This document shows, piece by piece, positions 50,985 through 60,704 of a stretch of 64,000 nt of DNA; position 1 is the first letter of the stretch; every line of letters starts with the position of its first letter. Both the position numbers and the translations under genes were made by a program. A model generated the notes under the pieces. It did not search any database and was not told the origin of the DNA. It worked only from the letters and a program-made list of their open reading frames with translations. This DNA is from CAVOAK01 sp963664465 (lineage in GTDB: Bacteria; Pseudomonadota; Alphaproteobacteria; UBA8366; CAVOAK01): positions 248,001 to 312,000 of the forward strand of contig CAXXSU010000004.1 of the NCBI GenBank assembly GCA_963664465.2, read 5' to 3'.

Positions 50985-51607
50985 TGACGATGATGTATAG
51001 GGTCGATGCGTGTATCGGACGGGGACAACCCTATTTGCGTGCCGCAGCGCTTCTGCTGTGCCTGGCTGTGACCGCCTGCGAGACGCCTGTCGAGCGGCGC
51101 GCGTTCTCGGAAATCACCTTCGGGCATTTGACGCCAATCTCGCTCGATGTAGCAGCGATCGATATTGTCGTCGCCTACCAGACCTCCATCCAGGCGCCTT
51201 ACGTGGAGCATGAGTTTCCGGTCGCACCGGCGACCGCTGCAGAGCGTTGGGCGACTGATCGTCTGCGCGCTGTGGGCGCGTCGGGACGCGCCGTTGTGAC
51301 GATCGTTGAAGCCTCGGTCATCGAGGTCGCACTCAAGAAGAGTTCGGGCCTGAAAGGCTTGTTTACGAGCGATCAGTCGGAACGTTACGACGCGACGGTA
51401 CGGTTGACTATCGAGGCCACCGACTTTGGTCGCCAGCTGACGGCCCGTGCCGAAGCCGAGGCAAAACGCAGCCGCAGTGTGGGCGAAAGCGTTACGCTGG
51501 CGGAGCGGGAAAATACCTGGTTTGCATTGACCGAGGCGCTGATGGCCGACTTCGACAGCGCCATGGAAGAGCAGATCCGCACCCATTTGGCGGCGTTTCT
51601 GAAGTAG
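50984..51607 (+). CDS. Putative lipoprotein of unknown function
   Basis: 207 residues starting MTMMYRVDACIGRGQPYLRA; AAALLLCLAVTAC is a lipobox (Cys near 33). The mature part has alternating strands and helices: IDIVVAYQTSIQAPYVEHEF, RAVGASGRAVVTIVEASVIE, YDATVRLTIEATDFGRQLTA, and ENTWFALTEALMADFDSAME. I do not recognise a named family; the layout is reminiscent of small periplasmic lipoproteins with an alpha/beta sandwich. Its ATG overlaps the hslO TGA, so it is the last gene of the argD-argF-hslO unit and converges with argE. Confidence 0.75.
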   Translation: MTMMYRVDACIGRGQPYLRAAALLLCLAVTACETPVERRAFSEITFGHLTPISLDVAAIDIVVAYQTSIQAPYVEHEFPVAPATAAERWATDRLRAVGASGRAVVTIVEASVIEVALKKSSGLKGLFTSDQSERYDATVRLTIEATDFGRQLTARAEAEAKRSRSVGESVTLAERENTWFALTEALMADFDSAMEEQIRTHLAAFLK

Positions 51608-51619
51608 CGGGCGTATGCC

Positions 51620-52765
51620 CTACCGCAGGCTTTCGATCAGCTTGCGGATGAAGGTGGTGCCGGCTTCGACTTGGGCCAGTGAAATCCACTCATTTGCCTG
51701 ATGTGCCTGATCGATGGAGCCCGGACCACAGACAATGGCAGCCATGCCGGCCTGTTGAAACAATCCCGCCTCGGTCCCGTAGGCCACCGTGTAGCTGCGG
51801 TTAGCGCCGGTAAGGGCGCGCGCCAGCGATTCAGCCTCGGAGTCCTCAACGATCGTAAGGCCGGGAATGCCTGCGACATGGCGGGTCGCAATGCCGGTTT
51901 CAGGTGCCACTATACGCATCGCCGGTTCGAATTGGTCGCTACACAGTCGCTCGAAGCGTTGGAACACGGCGTCCGGGTCGTCATCCGGGACGTGGCGCAT
52001 CTCCCACTCGAACGCGCAGCGGCGGGAGACGATATTGAGTGCGGTACCGCCCTGAACCGTGCCAACGTGAATCGTCGAGTAGGGCGGATCGAAGCCGCAT
52101 GTCGGATCGGCCGCGGCCCGTTTTTCGGCCGCGATCTCATCGAGAAAGTTAATCAGCCGGGCAGCGGTCATGACCGCGTTGACGCCACGATGCGGTTGAC
52201 TCGAATGCACCTCGTGTCCCGTTACCTCGGTGGTGAAGGAGTTGGCCCCCTTGTGGGCGTTGACGACGAGCATGTCGGTCGGTTCACCAACGATCACCGC
52301 TCTTGGCCGAGGCAGTCCCTCGACCATGGCGGCAATGAGATGTGGCGCGCCACGGCAACCAATCTCCTCGTCGTAGGAGAAGGCGAAATGGATCGGGTGG
52401 TGCAACGGCTGCGACAGCATCTCCGGAAGCAACGCCAACGCGATCGCGATGAAGCTTTTCATGTCTGCGGTGCCTCGGCCATAGAGTTTGCTGTCGCGCT
52501 CGACCACCGCGAACGGGTCGGTATCCCACGCTTGCCCCACCACTGGCACCACATCGGTATGGCCCGACAGCGCAACCCCCCCTTTTATCGAAGGGCCGAT
52601 CGTCGCAAGCAGGTTGGCCTTCGTTTTCTCTTCGTTGAGAAGGACGCGGGCCTCGATACCATGGTCGGCCAAATAGCTGCTGACGAAGTCGATCAGCTCA
52701 AGATTTGAGTTGGCAGACACAGTATCGAATGCGACCAGCTTCTCGATCATCTCGACGGGCGTCAT
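51620..52765 (-). CDS. argE: Acetylornithine deacetylase (M20 family)
   Basis: 381 residues from ATG 52765 after GGGAG; an upstream ATG at 52789 is possible. M20 motifs: GVALSGHTDVVPVVGQAW (metal His/Asp), LYGRGTADMKSFIAIALALL (bridging Asp), FSYDEEIGCRGAPHLIAAM (catalytic Glu and metal Glu), VGEPTDM, and SSQPHRGVNAVMTAARL in the dimerisation domain. C-terminal HQANEWI holds the last metal His. It releases ornithine from N-acetylornithine, matching argD and argF upstream but on the opposite strand. Confidence 0.93.
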   Translation of the reverse strand: MTPVEMIEKLVAFDTVSANSNLELIDFVSSYLADHGIEARVLLNEEKTKANLLATIGPSIKGGVALSGHTDVVPVVGQAWDTDPFAVVERDSKLYGRGTADMKSFIAIALALLPEMLSQPLHHPIHFAFSYDEEIGCRGAPHLIAAMVEGLPRPRAVIVGEPTDMLVVNAHKGANSFTTEVTGHEVHSSQPHRGVNAVMTAARLINFLDEIAAEKRAAADPTCGFDPPYSTIHVGTVQGGTALNIVSRRCAFEWEMRHVPDDDPDAVFQRFERLCSDQFEPAMRIVAPETGIATRHVAGIPGLTIVEDSEAESLARALTGANRSYTVAYGTEAGLFQQAGMAAIVCGPGSIDQAHQANEWISLAQVEAGTTFIRKLIESLR

Positions 52766-52794
52766 CTGCGTCGCTCCCTTAGTTGCCATGCCGG

Positions 52795-54243
52795 CTAACG
52801 GCGCCAAAAGGCCGGCGCCAGCAGCACCAGCACCGTAAACAGCTCCAAGCGGCCAAGCAGCATGCCACCAGCGAGTATCCACTTGGCTGAGTCTTCCAGC
52901 GGCGCGTAGGTCCCCGCGGGACCGATCACGGGTCCCAGTCCCGGTCCCACATTGGCGATTGCCGATGCGGCTCCGGATGCGGCGGACAGGAAGTCCATGC
53001 CCGTCAACCCCAACGCGACTGCCAACGTCGCAAAGCAGGCGACGTAGAGAACGAAAAAGCTCATGACCGAATCAACAGCCGATTCGGGAACGGGCTTGCC
53101 GTTATAGTATGTAATGAACACGCCATGCGGCTGCGTCAACTGCCGAATTTGCGTGATGGCCGTGCCGGCAAGCACTTGCAGACGGAACACTTTTAGGCCG
53201 CATGTCGTCGATCCTGCACAGCCACCGGTGAACATGACGAAGAACAGCAGCACTATGGCAAAGTTGCCCCACTGGCTGAAATCGGCTGTCGCGTAACCGG
53301 TTCCCGTCATCATTGAGACAACGTTAAAAGCGGCAAGGCGGAACGCGGTAACCGAGTGCAATTCGAGGCCGACGGCGAGATACAGCGTGGTGGCTGCGAC
53401 GGCGGCAAAGACGAGCAGTGCGAACAGCCGAACCTGACTGTCGGTGAAGAGTGCGCGCCGCTGGCCGCGAATAAAACGCAAATAAAGCACGAAGGGCAGC
53501 GCACCCGCCAACATGAAGATTGTCGCGATGGCTTCGATAACGGGGCTTGCGAAGTGGCCGATCGAGCCGTCGTGGGTGGAAAAGCCCCCGGTTGCGATCG
53601 TCGTCATTGCGTGCGTCCAGGCGTCAAATCCGCCCATGCCGGCAAGCCAATAGGCAAGCGCACAAAGCAGGGTGAGCGCCAGGTATATGACAGCGATCCA
53701 GGCCGTGATCTGCGCCGTGCGCGGCAATACTTTCTCCGAAGTATCCGATGATTCCATGTGGAAGAGCTGCATGCCGCCGACCCGCAACATCGGCAGTACT
53801 GCAATCGCCATGGCGATAATGCCGATACCGCCGAGCCACTGCAGGATGGCGCGCCACAAAAGGATGCCTGGCGGAGCCGCATCAAGACCGGTGATGACGG
53901 TGGCTCCGGTCGTTGTGACACCCGACATCGCTTCGAAGAATGCATCGGTATAGCTCAAGCCCAGATCCGCAAAGGAGAATGGCAAAGCTGTGAAGGTCGG
54001 CGTGACGATCCAACACAGCGTCGTCAGGACAAATGCCTGATGCAGCGTCAGGTGGCGAATCGTCGAGCGCATGGTCAGCATCAGCATGACGCCAATAAAG
54101 AGCGTGAGCGTCGCAGAGCCAGCGAACACCTGCCAATCCGGATTGCCCGCGGCGGCGTCGGCGATCGCCGGGATGCACATCGCCAGCGCCAAGGTCGACA
54201 TGAGGATTCCGGTGATAAACAGGATGGGACGAAAATCTAACAC
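52795..54243 (-). CDS. trkH: TrkH-family potassium uptake protein
   Basis: 482 residues with about 10 membrane helices in four M1-P-M2 units. Filter-like P loops are visible: EAMSGVTTTGATVITGLDAA, THAMTTIATGGFSTHDGSIG, VVSMMTGTGYATADFSQWGN and ASAIANVGPGLGPVIGP, each with the key glycine. FTGGCAGSTTCGLKVFRLQV and WLGGIGIIAMAIAVLPML are typical for TrkH. It carries K+ across the inner membrane and normally works with the cytosolic regulator TrkA, which is not in this window. Confidence 0.93.
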   Translation of the reverse strand: MLDFRPILFITGILMSTLALAMCIPAIADAAAGNPDWQVFAGSATLTLFIGVMLMLTMRSTIRHLTLHQAFVLTTLCWIVTPTFTALPFSFADLGLSYTDAFFEAMSGVTTTGATVITGLDAAPPGILLWRAILQWLGGIGIIAMAIAVLPMLRVGGMQLFHMESSDTSEKVLPRTAQITAWIAVIYLALTLLCALAYWLAGMGGFDAWTHAMTTIATGGFSTHDGSIGHFASPVIEAIATIFMLAGALPFVLYLRFIRGQRRALFTDSQVRLFALLVFAAVAATTLYLAVGLELHSVTAFRLAAFNVVSMMTGTGYATADFSQWGNFAIVLLFFVMFTGGCAGSTTCGLKVFRLQVLAGTAITQIRQLTQPHGVFITYYNGKPVPESAVDSVMSFFVLYVACFATLAVALGLTGMDFLSAASGAASAIANVGPGLGPVIGPAGTYAPLEDSAKWILAGGMLLGRLELFTVLVLLAPAFWRR

Positions 54244-54303
54244 GGGCTCAGGGCTGCCTTCCCGAAAGGGCGGCTTCAGCGTGCCGGCACTGACTTTGGT
54301 TCG

Positions 54304-54969
54304 CTAGTCTCCGGTGCCAATGCGGTGAATACCGATCATGGCAAGGAACTCGCGGCGTGTCTTGGAATCGGTGCGGAATGCGCCCAGCATGCGGCTCGTC
54401 ACCATGGTCACGCCGGGTTTGTGAATGCCGCGGGTCGTCATGCATTGGTGGGCCGCCTCGATAACGACGGCTACTCCCTTTGGTTGGAGTACGTTGTCGA
54501 TCGTGTTGGCGATCTGCGCGGTCATCTTCTCTTGAATCTGCAAGCGTTTGGCGTAGACCTCGACGAGTCGCGCCAGCTTGCTGATTCCAACCACCCGGTG
54601 ATCTGGAATGTAGGCAACATGCGCTTTGCCGATGATCGGAAGTATGTGGTGCTCGCAATGCGACTCGAATCGGATATCGCGCAACATGACGATTTCGTCG
54701 TAGCCGTCGGTTTCCTCGAAGGTGCGTTGCAGGAGGGAAACAGGATCTTCTGCGTAGCCGCTGAAAAATTCCTCGTAGGAGCGCACGACGCGCGACGGCG
54801 TATCATGAAGCCCGTCTCGGTCCGGGTCATCACCCGCCCATCGGATAAGCGTGCGGACGGCAGCTTCGGCTTCTTTTCGATCCGGCGATCCTTCGGCGGG
54901 GCGCTTCCCGCCCTCGATCTCTACCGAACCGCTTCGGCCGGACGCTTCGTGCGTAGTCACGTCATCCAT
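54304..54969 (-). CDS. folE: GTP cyclohydrolase I
   Basis: 221 residues from ATG 54969 (GAAGG upstream). After a ~40-residue variable N-terminus come HDTPSRVVRSYEEFFSGY, VMLRDIRFESHCEHHILPII (zinc Cys and His), GKAHVAYIPDHRVVGISKLA, RLVEVYAKRLQIQEKMTAQI, GVAVVIEAAHQCMTTRGIHK (second zinc Cys) and FLAMI near the end. It makes dihydroneopterin triphosphate from GTP, the first step to folate. Zinc-dependent type IA form. Confidence 0.96.
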   Translation of the reverse strand: MDDVTTHEASGRSGSVEIEGGKRPAEGSPDRKEAEAAVRTLIRWAGDDPDRDGLHDTPSRVVRSYEEFFSGYAEDPVSLLQRTFEETDGYDEIVMLRDIRFESHCEHHILPIIGKAHVAYIPDHRVVGISKLARLVEVYAKRLQIQEKMTAQIANTIDNVLQPKGVAVVIEAAHQCMTTRGIHKPGVTMVTSRMLGAFRTDSKTRREFLAMIGIHRIGTGD

Positions 54970-55097
54970 CCTTCGTCCTCGAATCGATTGTTCGAATACT
55001 CTGCGCGATTTCGCCGGTTTTGTGCGCTCCCGGCTGCACTCCGTCAAGCGCTTCGTCCAAGACAACTGTCCCGACGGCGTTGGCGACCAAGGTCCGT

Positions 55098-55517
55098 CTA
55101 GTGAAGCTGGACCGGCTGGTACGGGCTATCGAGCGAAAATGCTGGAATGTCGACCTCGAATCGATTGCCGTCGCTGCTTTCCATCTGGTAGCGCCCGACC
55201 ATAATTCCGGACGGCGTCGGTAACGGCGTTCCACTGGTATATTCGAACGTTTCGCCCGGTTCCAATACAGGCTGCTCGCCGACCACGCCCGGTCCACGAA
55301 CTTCCTGAATCCGACCCAGCGAATCGGTGATACTCCAGTAGCGATTGCGCAGTTGTACGGTCTTGCCGCCGTTGTTTTCGATGCGCACGTGGTAGGCCCA
55401 GACGAAATGGTTTTCGTCCGGTGAGGACTGGTCCTCCAGGTAAAACGGTTTCACCACGACTTTGATGTCTTGTGTGACCGCCTGGTACAGATGGTTCTCG
55501 GCTGCCTGTAGGCTCAC
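55098..55517 (-). CDS. apaG: ApaG-domain protein
   Basis: 139 residues if started at GTG 55517, which has GGAGA upstream; the frame extends to ATG 55550. The core follows ApaG closely: FYLEDQSSPDENHFVWAYHV, VQLRNRYWSITDSLGRIQEV, GPGVVGEQPVLEPGETFEYT, SGTPLPTPSGIMVGRYQMES, and FEVDIPAFSLDSP. It has a fibronectin-III-like beta-sandwich fold. ApaG is linked to cobalt/magnesium sensitivity and nucleotide stress in enterics, but the molecular role is unsettled. It has normal length. Confidence 0.92.
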   Translation of the reverse strand: MSLQAAENHLYQAVTQDIKVVVKPFYLEDQSSPDENHFVWAYHVRIENNGGKTVQLRNRYWSITDSLGRIQEVRGPGVVGEQPVLEPGETFEYTSGTPLPTPSGIMVGRYQMESSDGNRFEVDIPAFSLDSPYQPVQLH

Positions 55518-55629
55518 TCGCGACTCTCCAATCTTATGCCGACCAATCATTGTAGATCAGGAGCGCGTCTTGTCTAGTAGGCGTTGAAAAATCCAAATTT
55601 TCTGCCGTTTTTTGGATGAAAATACGGAT

Positions 55630-56382
55630 CTATTCGATCGCCGGTGCCAGCTTGCCGAGACTCGGGTCGGGTTCGCGGTCGGTTTCGCCCTGCGGAGTTT
55701 CATCGTCCAGGGTCGGACCGATTTCAATCACTGCTCCCCCGGCAGCCGCCGCATCAGCCGGGTCATGGGTGACGAGGAGTGTCGGCAGAGATTTCCTCAT
55801 AGCGTGCCCGAAGACGAAGCGTCGAATCCGATCACGCAGGCGTGCATCCAACTTCGAGAACGGTTCATCGAGGAGAAGCGCGCGTGGTTCGGCTGCAAGC
55901 GTCCGCAACAAGGCGATACGCGCACGCTGTCCTCCAGAAAGCGTTGCTGGATCGCGCTCCGCGAATGTCTCCAGATCCGCATCCGCCAGGGCGGACGCAA
56001 CGCGCGCTCGGCGCTCTTCCAACGCAAGCCCACGTGGTAGACCGAAGGCAAGATTTTCACCCACCGACAGGTGTGGGAACAGCAAATCATCCTGAAACAG
56101 AATTCCCATCCGCCGCTCCTCCGGCGGCAAGTGGGTGACGTCGATACCGCTGAGCAGCACCTTTCCGTCGGCCACAAAAGCCGGATCAAGGGTTCCGCAG
56201 GCGAAGGCCAGCAAAGTTGACTTTCCGGAGCCGCTTGGGCCCATGACCGTCACAATCTCGCCAGGCGCTATGCTCAATGACATTGGCCCAATAAGCCGGT
56301 CACCGTGCAGCGATAGGCTTAAACTGACGAACTCTAGACCGCGGGCGTCCTGCGCCACTGCAGGCATGCTATCTGCTGTCAT
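55630..56382 (-). CDS. ynjD: ABC transporter ATPase (YnjD-like)
   Basis: 250 residues. Walker A GPSGSGKST, Q loop GILFQDDLLFPHLSVGENLA, signature LSGGQRARIALLRTLAAEPR, Walker B ALLLDEPFSKLDARLRDRIR and switch TLLVTHDPADAA. These fit the short ATPase of the YnjBCD system. It overlaps the permease gene by four bases (56379-56382), so translation is coupled, and it is the last gene of the operon ynjB-ynjC-ynjD on the minus strand. Powers import through YnjC; the solute is unknown. Confidence 0.92.
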   Translation of the reverse strand: MTADSMPAVAQDARGLEFVSLSLSLHGDRLIGPMSLSIAPGEIVTVMGPSGSGKSTLLAFACGTLDPAFVADGKVLLSGIDVTHLPPEERRMGILFQDDLLFPHLSVGENLAFGLPRGLALEERRARVASALADADLETFAERDPATLSGGQRARIALLRTLAAEPRALLLDEPFSKLDARLRDRIRRFVFGHAMRKSLPTLLVTHDPADAAAAGGAVIEIGPTLDDETPQGETDREPDPSLGKLAPAIE

Positions 56383-58061
56383 TGCGCTACCCTAAGGGCG
56401 CGACGGTCGCGATACAACCAGGCCGGCAGGCCAAGCGCGACGACGAACGCAACGAATGGCAATGCTGCCTGAAGGAATACGTAAACTCCAATTACACGAC
56501 GATCCGCGCCGGCCGCGAGACTCACCGCCTCCGTCGTTAGCGTAATATAGCGCCCGCCGCCCGCGAACACGGTGGGCAGATATTGGCCGACACTGACGGC
56601 AAAGCCGACAGCGAGCGCGACAAGTACCGGCCGCAACAACATCGGCATTTTCACCTGCCAGAATATTCGCGACGGGGTTGCCCCAAGGCAAAGTGCGCTG
56701 CGGACGTAGCGCTCATCAAGTGTGCGGAAGGGATCGGTGAGCGAGAGAAAAATATAGGGCAACACGAACAGCAAGTGACTCCATACCAGGGCTGGCCATG
56801 TGCCGGCGACGCCCATCCAGGAGAGCAATACTTGGCCACCGAAGAGAAATGCGACTTGGGGTACGAGAAGTGGCGTATAGAGCAGCCATAACGCCCGCGT
56901 CGTCGGCTGCAGCCCGTAGCGCTGCTCATTCTCGAGACAGCCAAGCACCAGTGCAAGTGCGATAACCGCAGCGGCAAGGCCGACCGACACGGTGGTCCAC
57001 AGCGGCCAAAGAAGGCTGTCGGCTTGCTGTGTCCAATTGGTGAGCGTCCATTCGCTGGGTAACGGGTCGGGGTATCGCCAACGGCGGGCAAAGGACCAAG
57101 TCGCCATGCCAACGAGGCTCAGGAATCCACTGCAGATAGCGACCGTCATGACCGTGACCGAAATCTTGCGACCGGCTGCGCCGCCTCGGCCCCGACTGCC
57201 GCCCGTGGTCCATCGCCGGCCCAGCCGGGCGACGATCCGTTCGAGAAGATGCCAGAGCGCCGCCGCCAAGATGACAACTGCGAACTGCAGACTCGCTCCA
57301 GCCGCCGCAAGAAATTGTCGCGTCAAATCGGGATCGTTGAACCACCGCAATACCAATGGGGCGAGGGGCGGTGGCGTGTTTGGTGCGAGAATGAGCGCGA
57401 CGTCGACGGCAGATGTTGAAAATGCCAGGACGGCCAAAACGGGTAACCTAATTTGCGGATAAACGAGCGGGAGTACGGTTTTGAACCACGCCGTTGCCGG
57501 CCCGTAGCCGAGCGAGCGACCAATGGCGAGCGTCGCGTTGGCACGCGTTTGGCCGAGCGCCGCGATGGTCATCAACAGGAGAAACGGCACTTCCTTTACG
57601 ACCAGTGCTGCAATGTAGGAGAGACCATATGGGTCGGGTGCCGTCGCCAGGTCGGGCGGCAGCTCCCATCCCGTCGCCCAGGGGGATACGGCGCGCACGA
57701 TCCAGCCGGATGGTGTGATCAGATATGCCAGTCCGATTGCGACCGCAACGTGAGGTACAGATAAGAGCGGCGATATGAGACGGCGCAATGTGCCGAACAA
57801 TTGCGTGCCATGGCAGGTCGAGCAAAAAGCGAGGACGACACTCAGCGATATCGCCGTCGCTGCGAGCCCCGTGGTGATTGACAGGCGCACCGAAGTCCCA
57901 ATTCCGGGCCAGGCAGCAAGCTCGCGCCATGGGTCAAGCGAGAAGACTGTGCCGCCTAGCGCCGGCATTAGGCCAAAGGATGGTAGAACAGTTCCAACAA
58001 GGCCCGCTGCGACGGGCACCAGAAAGAGGGTCAGCGTAAGCGCAGGGATCCAGCGCAGCAT
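56379..58061 (-). CDS. ynjC: ABC transporter permease, fused two-domain (YnjC-like)
   Basis: 560 residues with about 12 membrane helices in two BPD_transp_1-like halves. Each half has an EAA-like loop: GRSLGYGPATAWFKTVLPLV in the first and ALCLGATPSRIFWQVKMPML in the second, the surfaces that contact the ATPase. The length and internal duplication match YnjC. It starts at ATG 58061, about 17 bp after ynjB. Forms the channel of the importer in the inner membrane. No framebreak seen. Confidence 0.9.
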   Translation of the reverse strand: MLRWIPALTLTLFLVPVAAGLVGTVLPSFGLMPALGGTVFSLDPWRELAAWPGIGTSVRLSITTGLAATAISLSVVLAFCSTCHGTQLFGTLRRLISPLLSVPHVAVAIGLAYLITPSGWIVRAVSPWATGWELPPDLATAPDPYGLSYIAALVVKEVPFLLLMTIAALGQTRANATLAIGRSLGYGPATAWFKTVLPLVYPQIRLPVLAVLAFSTSAVDVALILAPNTPPPLAPLVLRWFNDPDLTRQFLAAAGASLQFAVVILAAALWHLLERIVARLGRRWTTGGSRGRGGAAGRKISVTVMTVAICSGFLSLVGMATWSFARRWRYPDPLPSEWTLTNWTQQADSLLWPLWTTVSVGLAAAVIALALVLGCLENEQRYGLQPTTRALWLLYTPLLVPQVAFLFGGQVLLSWMGVAGTWPALVWSHLLFVLPYIFLSLTDPFRTLDERYVRSALCLGATPSRIFWQVKMPMLLRPVLVALAVGFAVSVGQYLPTVFAGGGRYITLTTEAVSLAAGADRRVIGVYVFLQAALPFVAFVVALGLPAWLYRDRRALRVAQ

Positions 58062-58078
58062 CGGATCCGCGGCGTTCC

Positions 58079-59305
58079 CTATTGGCCGTAGCGCTGCAAC
58101 CAGGACTTTTCGATGCGCGTCATCCAGGACGGATGTGGTTCCGGAAGCGTAGCACCCAACTGGTCCGGCGGCAGGGTCGCGACGCCGCGTGGCAAGTTAT
58201 CAAACATCTTGCGGTCTGGAGCGCTCAGCCGGTCCATCGCCAGCACGGTATCATCACCCCAAATCTCAGGGTTTTGTTTCTGGGCCTGAGCTTCGGGCGA
58301 TAGCAGAAAATTGGCGATCACCATTGCGCCTTCTTTCGCCCGGGCATTGAACGGAATCGCCACGAAGTGCGTATTGCCGATCGTCCCCCGGTCGAGAACG
58401 AAGGTTCGAGCGGTCTTCGGGAGCAGGCCGTTGGCGATCGCTGACGAGGCGTCTGCTGGATGAAAAGAGATGGCGATGTCCACTTCTCCATCATCGAGAA
58501 GCTGGCGCTGCGTCGGTCCGTTCTTTGGGAAACTTCGGCCGCGGCGCCATTGGTGCGCACGCAAGTCATCAAGGAAGCGCCACAGCGGTGCAGTAACCGC
58601 TTCGAAATTATCGCCAGCCGGTTTCTGCAGGGCCTCAGGCGACGGCGTCAACTCGTAGAGCGCCTGCTTTAGGAATGTTGTGCCAATGAAATCGGGAGGT
58701 GCAGGATAGGTGAATCGGCTCGGATGGGATTTTGCGAACTCCAGGAACCCAGCGATTGAGCGAGGTGGATCGGATATTCGCGCTGTGTCGTACATGAAAA
58801 CGAGTTTGGCCATGCCCCACGGCGACTCATAGCCGTCCGTCGGGACCGTAAAATCGATAATCGTTGTCGGCTTGTCCTTTACGTCGACAAATTTGAAGTT
58901 TGGCAAACTCTCGGCAAATGGACCGTGAAGCAAAGCCTGATCCTTCATCGACTTGAAATTCTCGCCGTTGATCCAGATCAGATCAACCGAACCGCCCTTA
59001 CTACGTCCGGCCGCCTTCTCAGCCAGTACGCTGCGTACGGCTTGAGCCGTGTCGGCGAGTTTGACATGTCGAAGCGTTACGCCGTGTAGAGCCTTCGCGC
59101 GCGAGCCGACCCAGGCAATATACGCGTTGATGCGCTCATCTCCGCCCCATGCGTTCCAGAACACCACCTGTCCACGCGCCTTGGCGACGATGTCGCTCCA
59201 CGCCGTATCGGCCGCAGACGCTGGCATGATTCCAAGCCCCAGAAGCAATCCTGTAAGAACGACCGCCGCGCTGACCGCGGACCGGCGCACCCGCATAACT
59301 GTCAT
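58079..59305 (-). CDS. ynjB: ABC transporter substrate-binding protein (YnjB-like)
   Basis: 408 residues from ATG 59305 (AAGGA nine bases upstream; ATGs at 59314 and further upstream are alternatives). A signal peptide (RRSAVSAAVVLTGLLLGLGI MPASA) is followed by QVVFWNAWGGDERINAYIAW, VDLIWINGENFKSMKDQALL, FVDVKDKPTTIIDFTVPTDG, YPAPPDFIGTTFLKQALYEL, and DDGEVDIAISFHPADASSAI. This is the YnjB layout of a type II binding protein. It would capture a solute in the periplasm for YnjCD. The substrate is not established for this family; a vitamin or small organic compound is possible. Confidence 0.92.
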   Translation of the reverse strand: MTVMRVRRSAVSAAVVLTGLLLGLGIMPASAADTAWSDIVAKARGQVVFWNAWGGDERINAYIAWVGSRAKALHGVTLRHVKLADTAQAVRSVLAEKAAGRSKGGSVDLIWINGENFKSMKDQALLHGPFAESLPNFKFVDVKDKPTTIIDFTVPTDGYESPWGMAKLVFMYDTARISDPPRSIAGFLEFAKSHPSRFTYPAPPDFIGTTFLKQALYELTPSPEALQKPAGDNFEAVTAPLWRFLDDLRAHQWRRGRSFPKNGPTQRQLLDDGEVDIAISFHPADASSAIANGLLPKTARTFVLDRGTIGNTHFVAIPFNARAKEGAMVIANFLLSPEAQAQKQNPEIWGDDTVLAMDRLSAPDRKMFDNLPRGVATLPPDQLGATLPEPHPSWMTRIEKSWLQRYGQ

Positions 59306-59499
59306 CCCAAACATCCTTGTGTCCGTTTTGCCGAATTCCATACCGGCAGAGCCAATGAGACTAGAAGGCTGCTTCAGCGTCAAGAAATCACGTTTTCGCG
59401 TGTTCCGATGCATTCTCGACGGCCGCGCGACGATTGATCGGGCGGTTAGCCGCATGCGAACATGGCTGCAAGCGCACTTTGCCGCGCGGGAGCCGAGCG

Positions 59500-60692
59500 A
59501 TGAGCACCTTCGAGGCCGTAGAACTCGCCGCCGGGCCAGATAGACGGCGCGGCGATGTCACATTCGTTGGAAAACGTGGCCCGCTTTAACGCTCGTTCTC
59601 AAGAATTCGCTGCTCACCATCCTCACTTTCGGAATCTACCGATTCTGGGCGAAGACATGGATACGCCGATTTTTTTGGAACAACGTTCGCATTGCCGGAG
59701 ATGCCGTGGAATACACAGGTCAGGCTAAGGAGCTGTTTATCGGATTCCTGATTGCCGTTGCCGTGCTGTTTCCACTCACGACCCTCTACAATATCGTATC
59801 CGGCATCCTCATTGGCGTCTCGGATGGGCCCCAAGCCGTGTGGAGTCTCGTCTATGCGCTGGCGATCTTCGTGCTGATCCAGGTCGCAATTTACCGGATG
59901 TTTCGCTATCGCTTGAGCCGCACAATCTGGCGCGGCATCCGATTTGGACTCGATGGATCGACCACCCGTTTCGTTGTGCTAGCACTTGGTTGGACTGCGC
60001 TTACCATTCTTACGCTGGGGTTGGCCTTTCCATGGATGCGCGTCGCGCTGATGCGTTATCGCGTCAACAACGCACGCTACGGCACAAGCAAATTCGCTTT
60101 CGACGGCAGCGGTCGCGCACTGATCGGCGTGTGGCTGGTGATATATGCGCTGTTGTTTGGCGGCGCCGTTAGCGCCGCGACAATTCCGGCGATCACGGTG
60201 TTTTTCGCGATTGCGGCGCTTGTTACATTCGCGATATATCGAGTCCGCGAATTCAAATATTTTGTCAGTGCTACATCGATCAACGAAGTTGCTTTTGAAT
60301 CGTTCGCCCGATCCGCCAAAATTATTTGGATGTTTGCAATAACTCAAACTGTCTTCGTATTCGGCGTCATTGTCGTTGCCGCCACGGCAGCCGGCGTCGT
60401 CTTACTGGCAAGCGAATTTCCGGTTACAGCCGATTTTTTCGATCCCGAATTGTTGCTCGAAGCGATCGGTGCGGAAGTAGGATTATGGACGCTTGTTGGC
60501 ATCCCCGCATTTTTGACAATACTTCTCGGTCGGCGCGCGATTACCGCGCTCATGCTGCATTATCCGTTGATGGCGCATATATGCGCAACGCTGTATATCG
60601 CCGATCCTTCAGGACTCGAGCGGGTCGTTCGCTCGACCGAGCCAGCTCCGCGCTTCGGCGAAGGGTTGGCCGACGCGTTCGACGTCGGCTAA
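59500..60692 (+). pseudogene. DUF898 (YjgN-like) membrane protein gene with a frameshift near its start
   Basis: From ATG 59500 the frame reads MSTFEAVELAAGPDRRRGDV, TFVGKRGPL and meets TAA at 59587-59589. The next frame continues directly with TLVLKNSLLTILTFGIYRFW, AKTWIRRFFWNNVRIAGDAV and EYTG, then the rest of a DUF898 protein of about eight membrane helices (GFLIAVAVLFPLTTLYNIVS, YVSATSINEVAF-like FKYFVSATSINEVAFESFAR). FxGxxGPL followed by KNSLLTILTFGIYRFW is the normal DUF898 start, so one base is missing around 59586-59589. A product could restart at GTG/ATG 59706 without the first two motifs. It is followed by its usual partner, an M48 peptidase gene. A sequencing error is an alternative. 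Confidence 0.8.
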
Positions 60693-60704
60693 GTCGTTCC
60701 TGTG

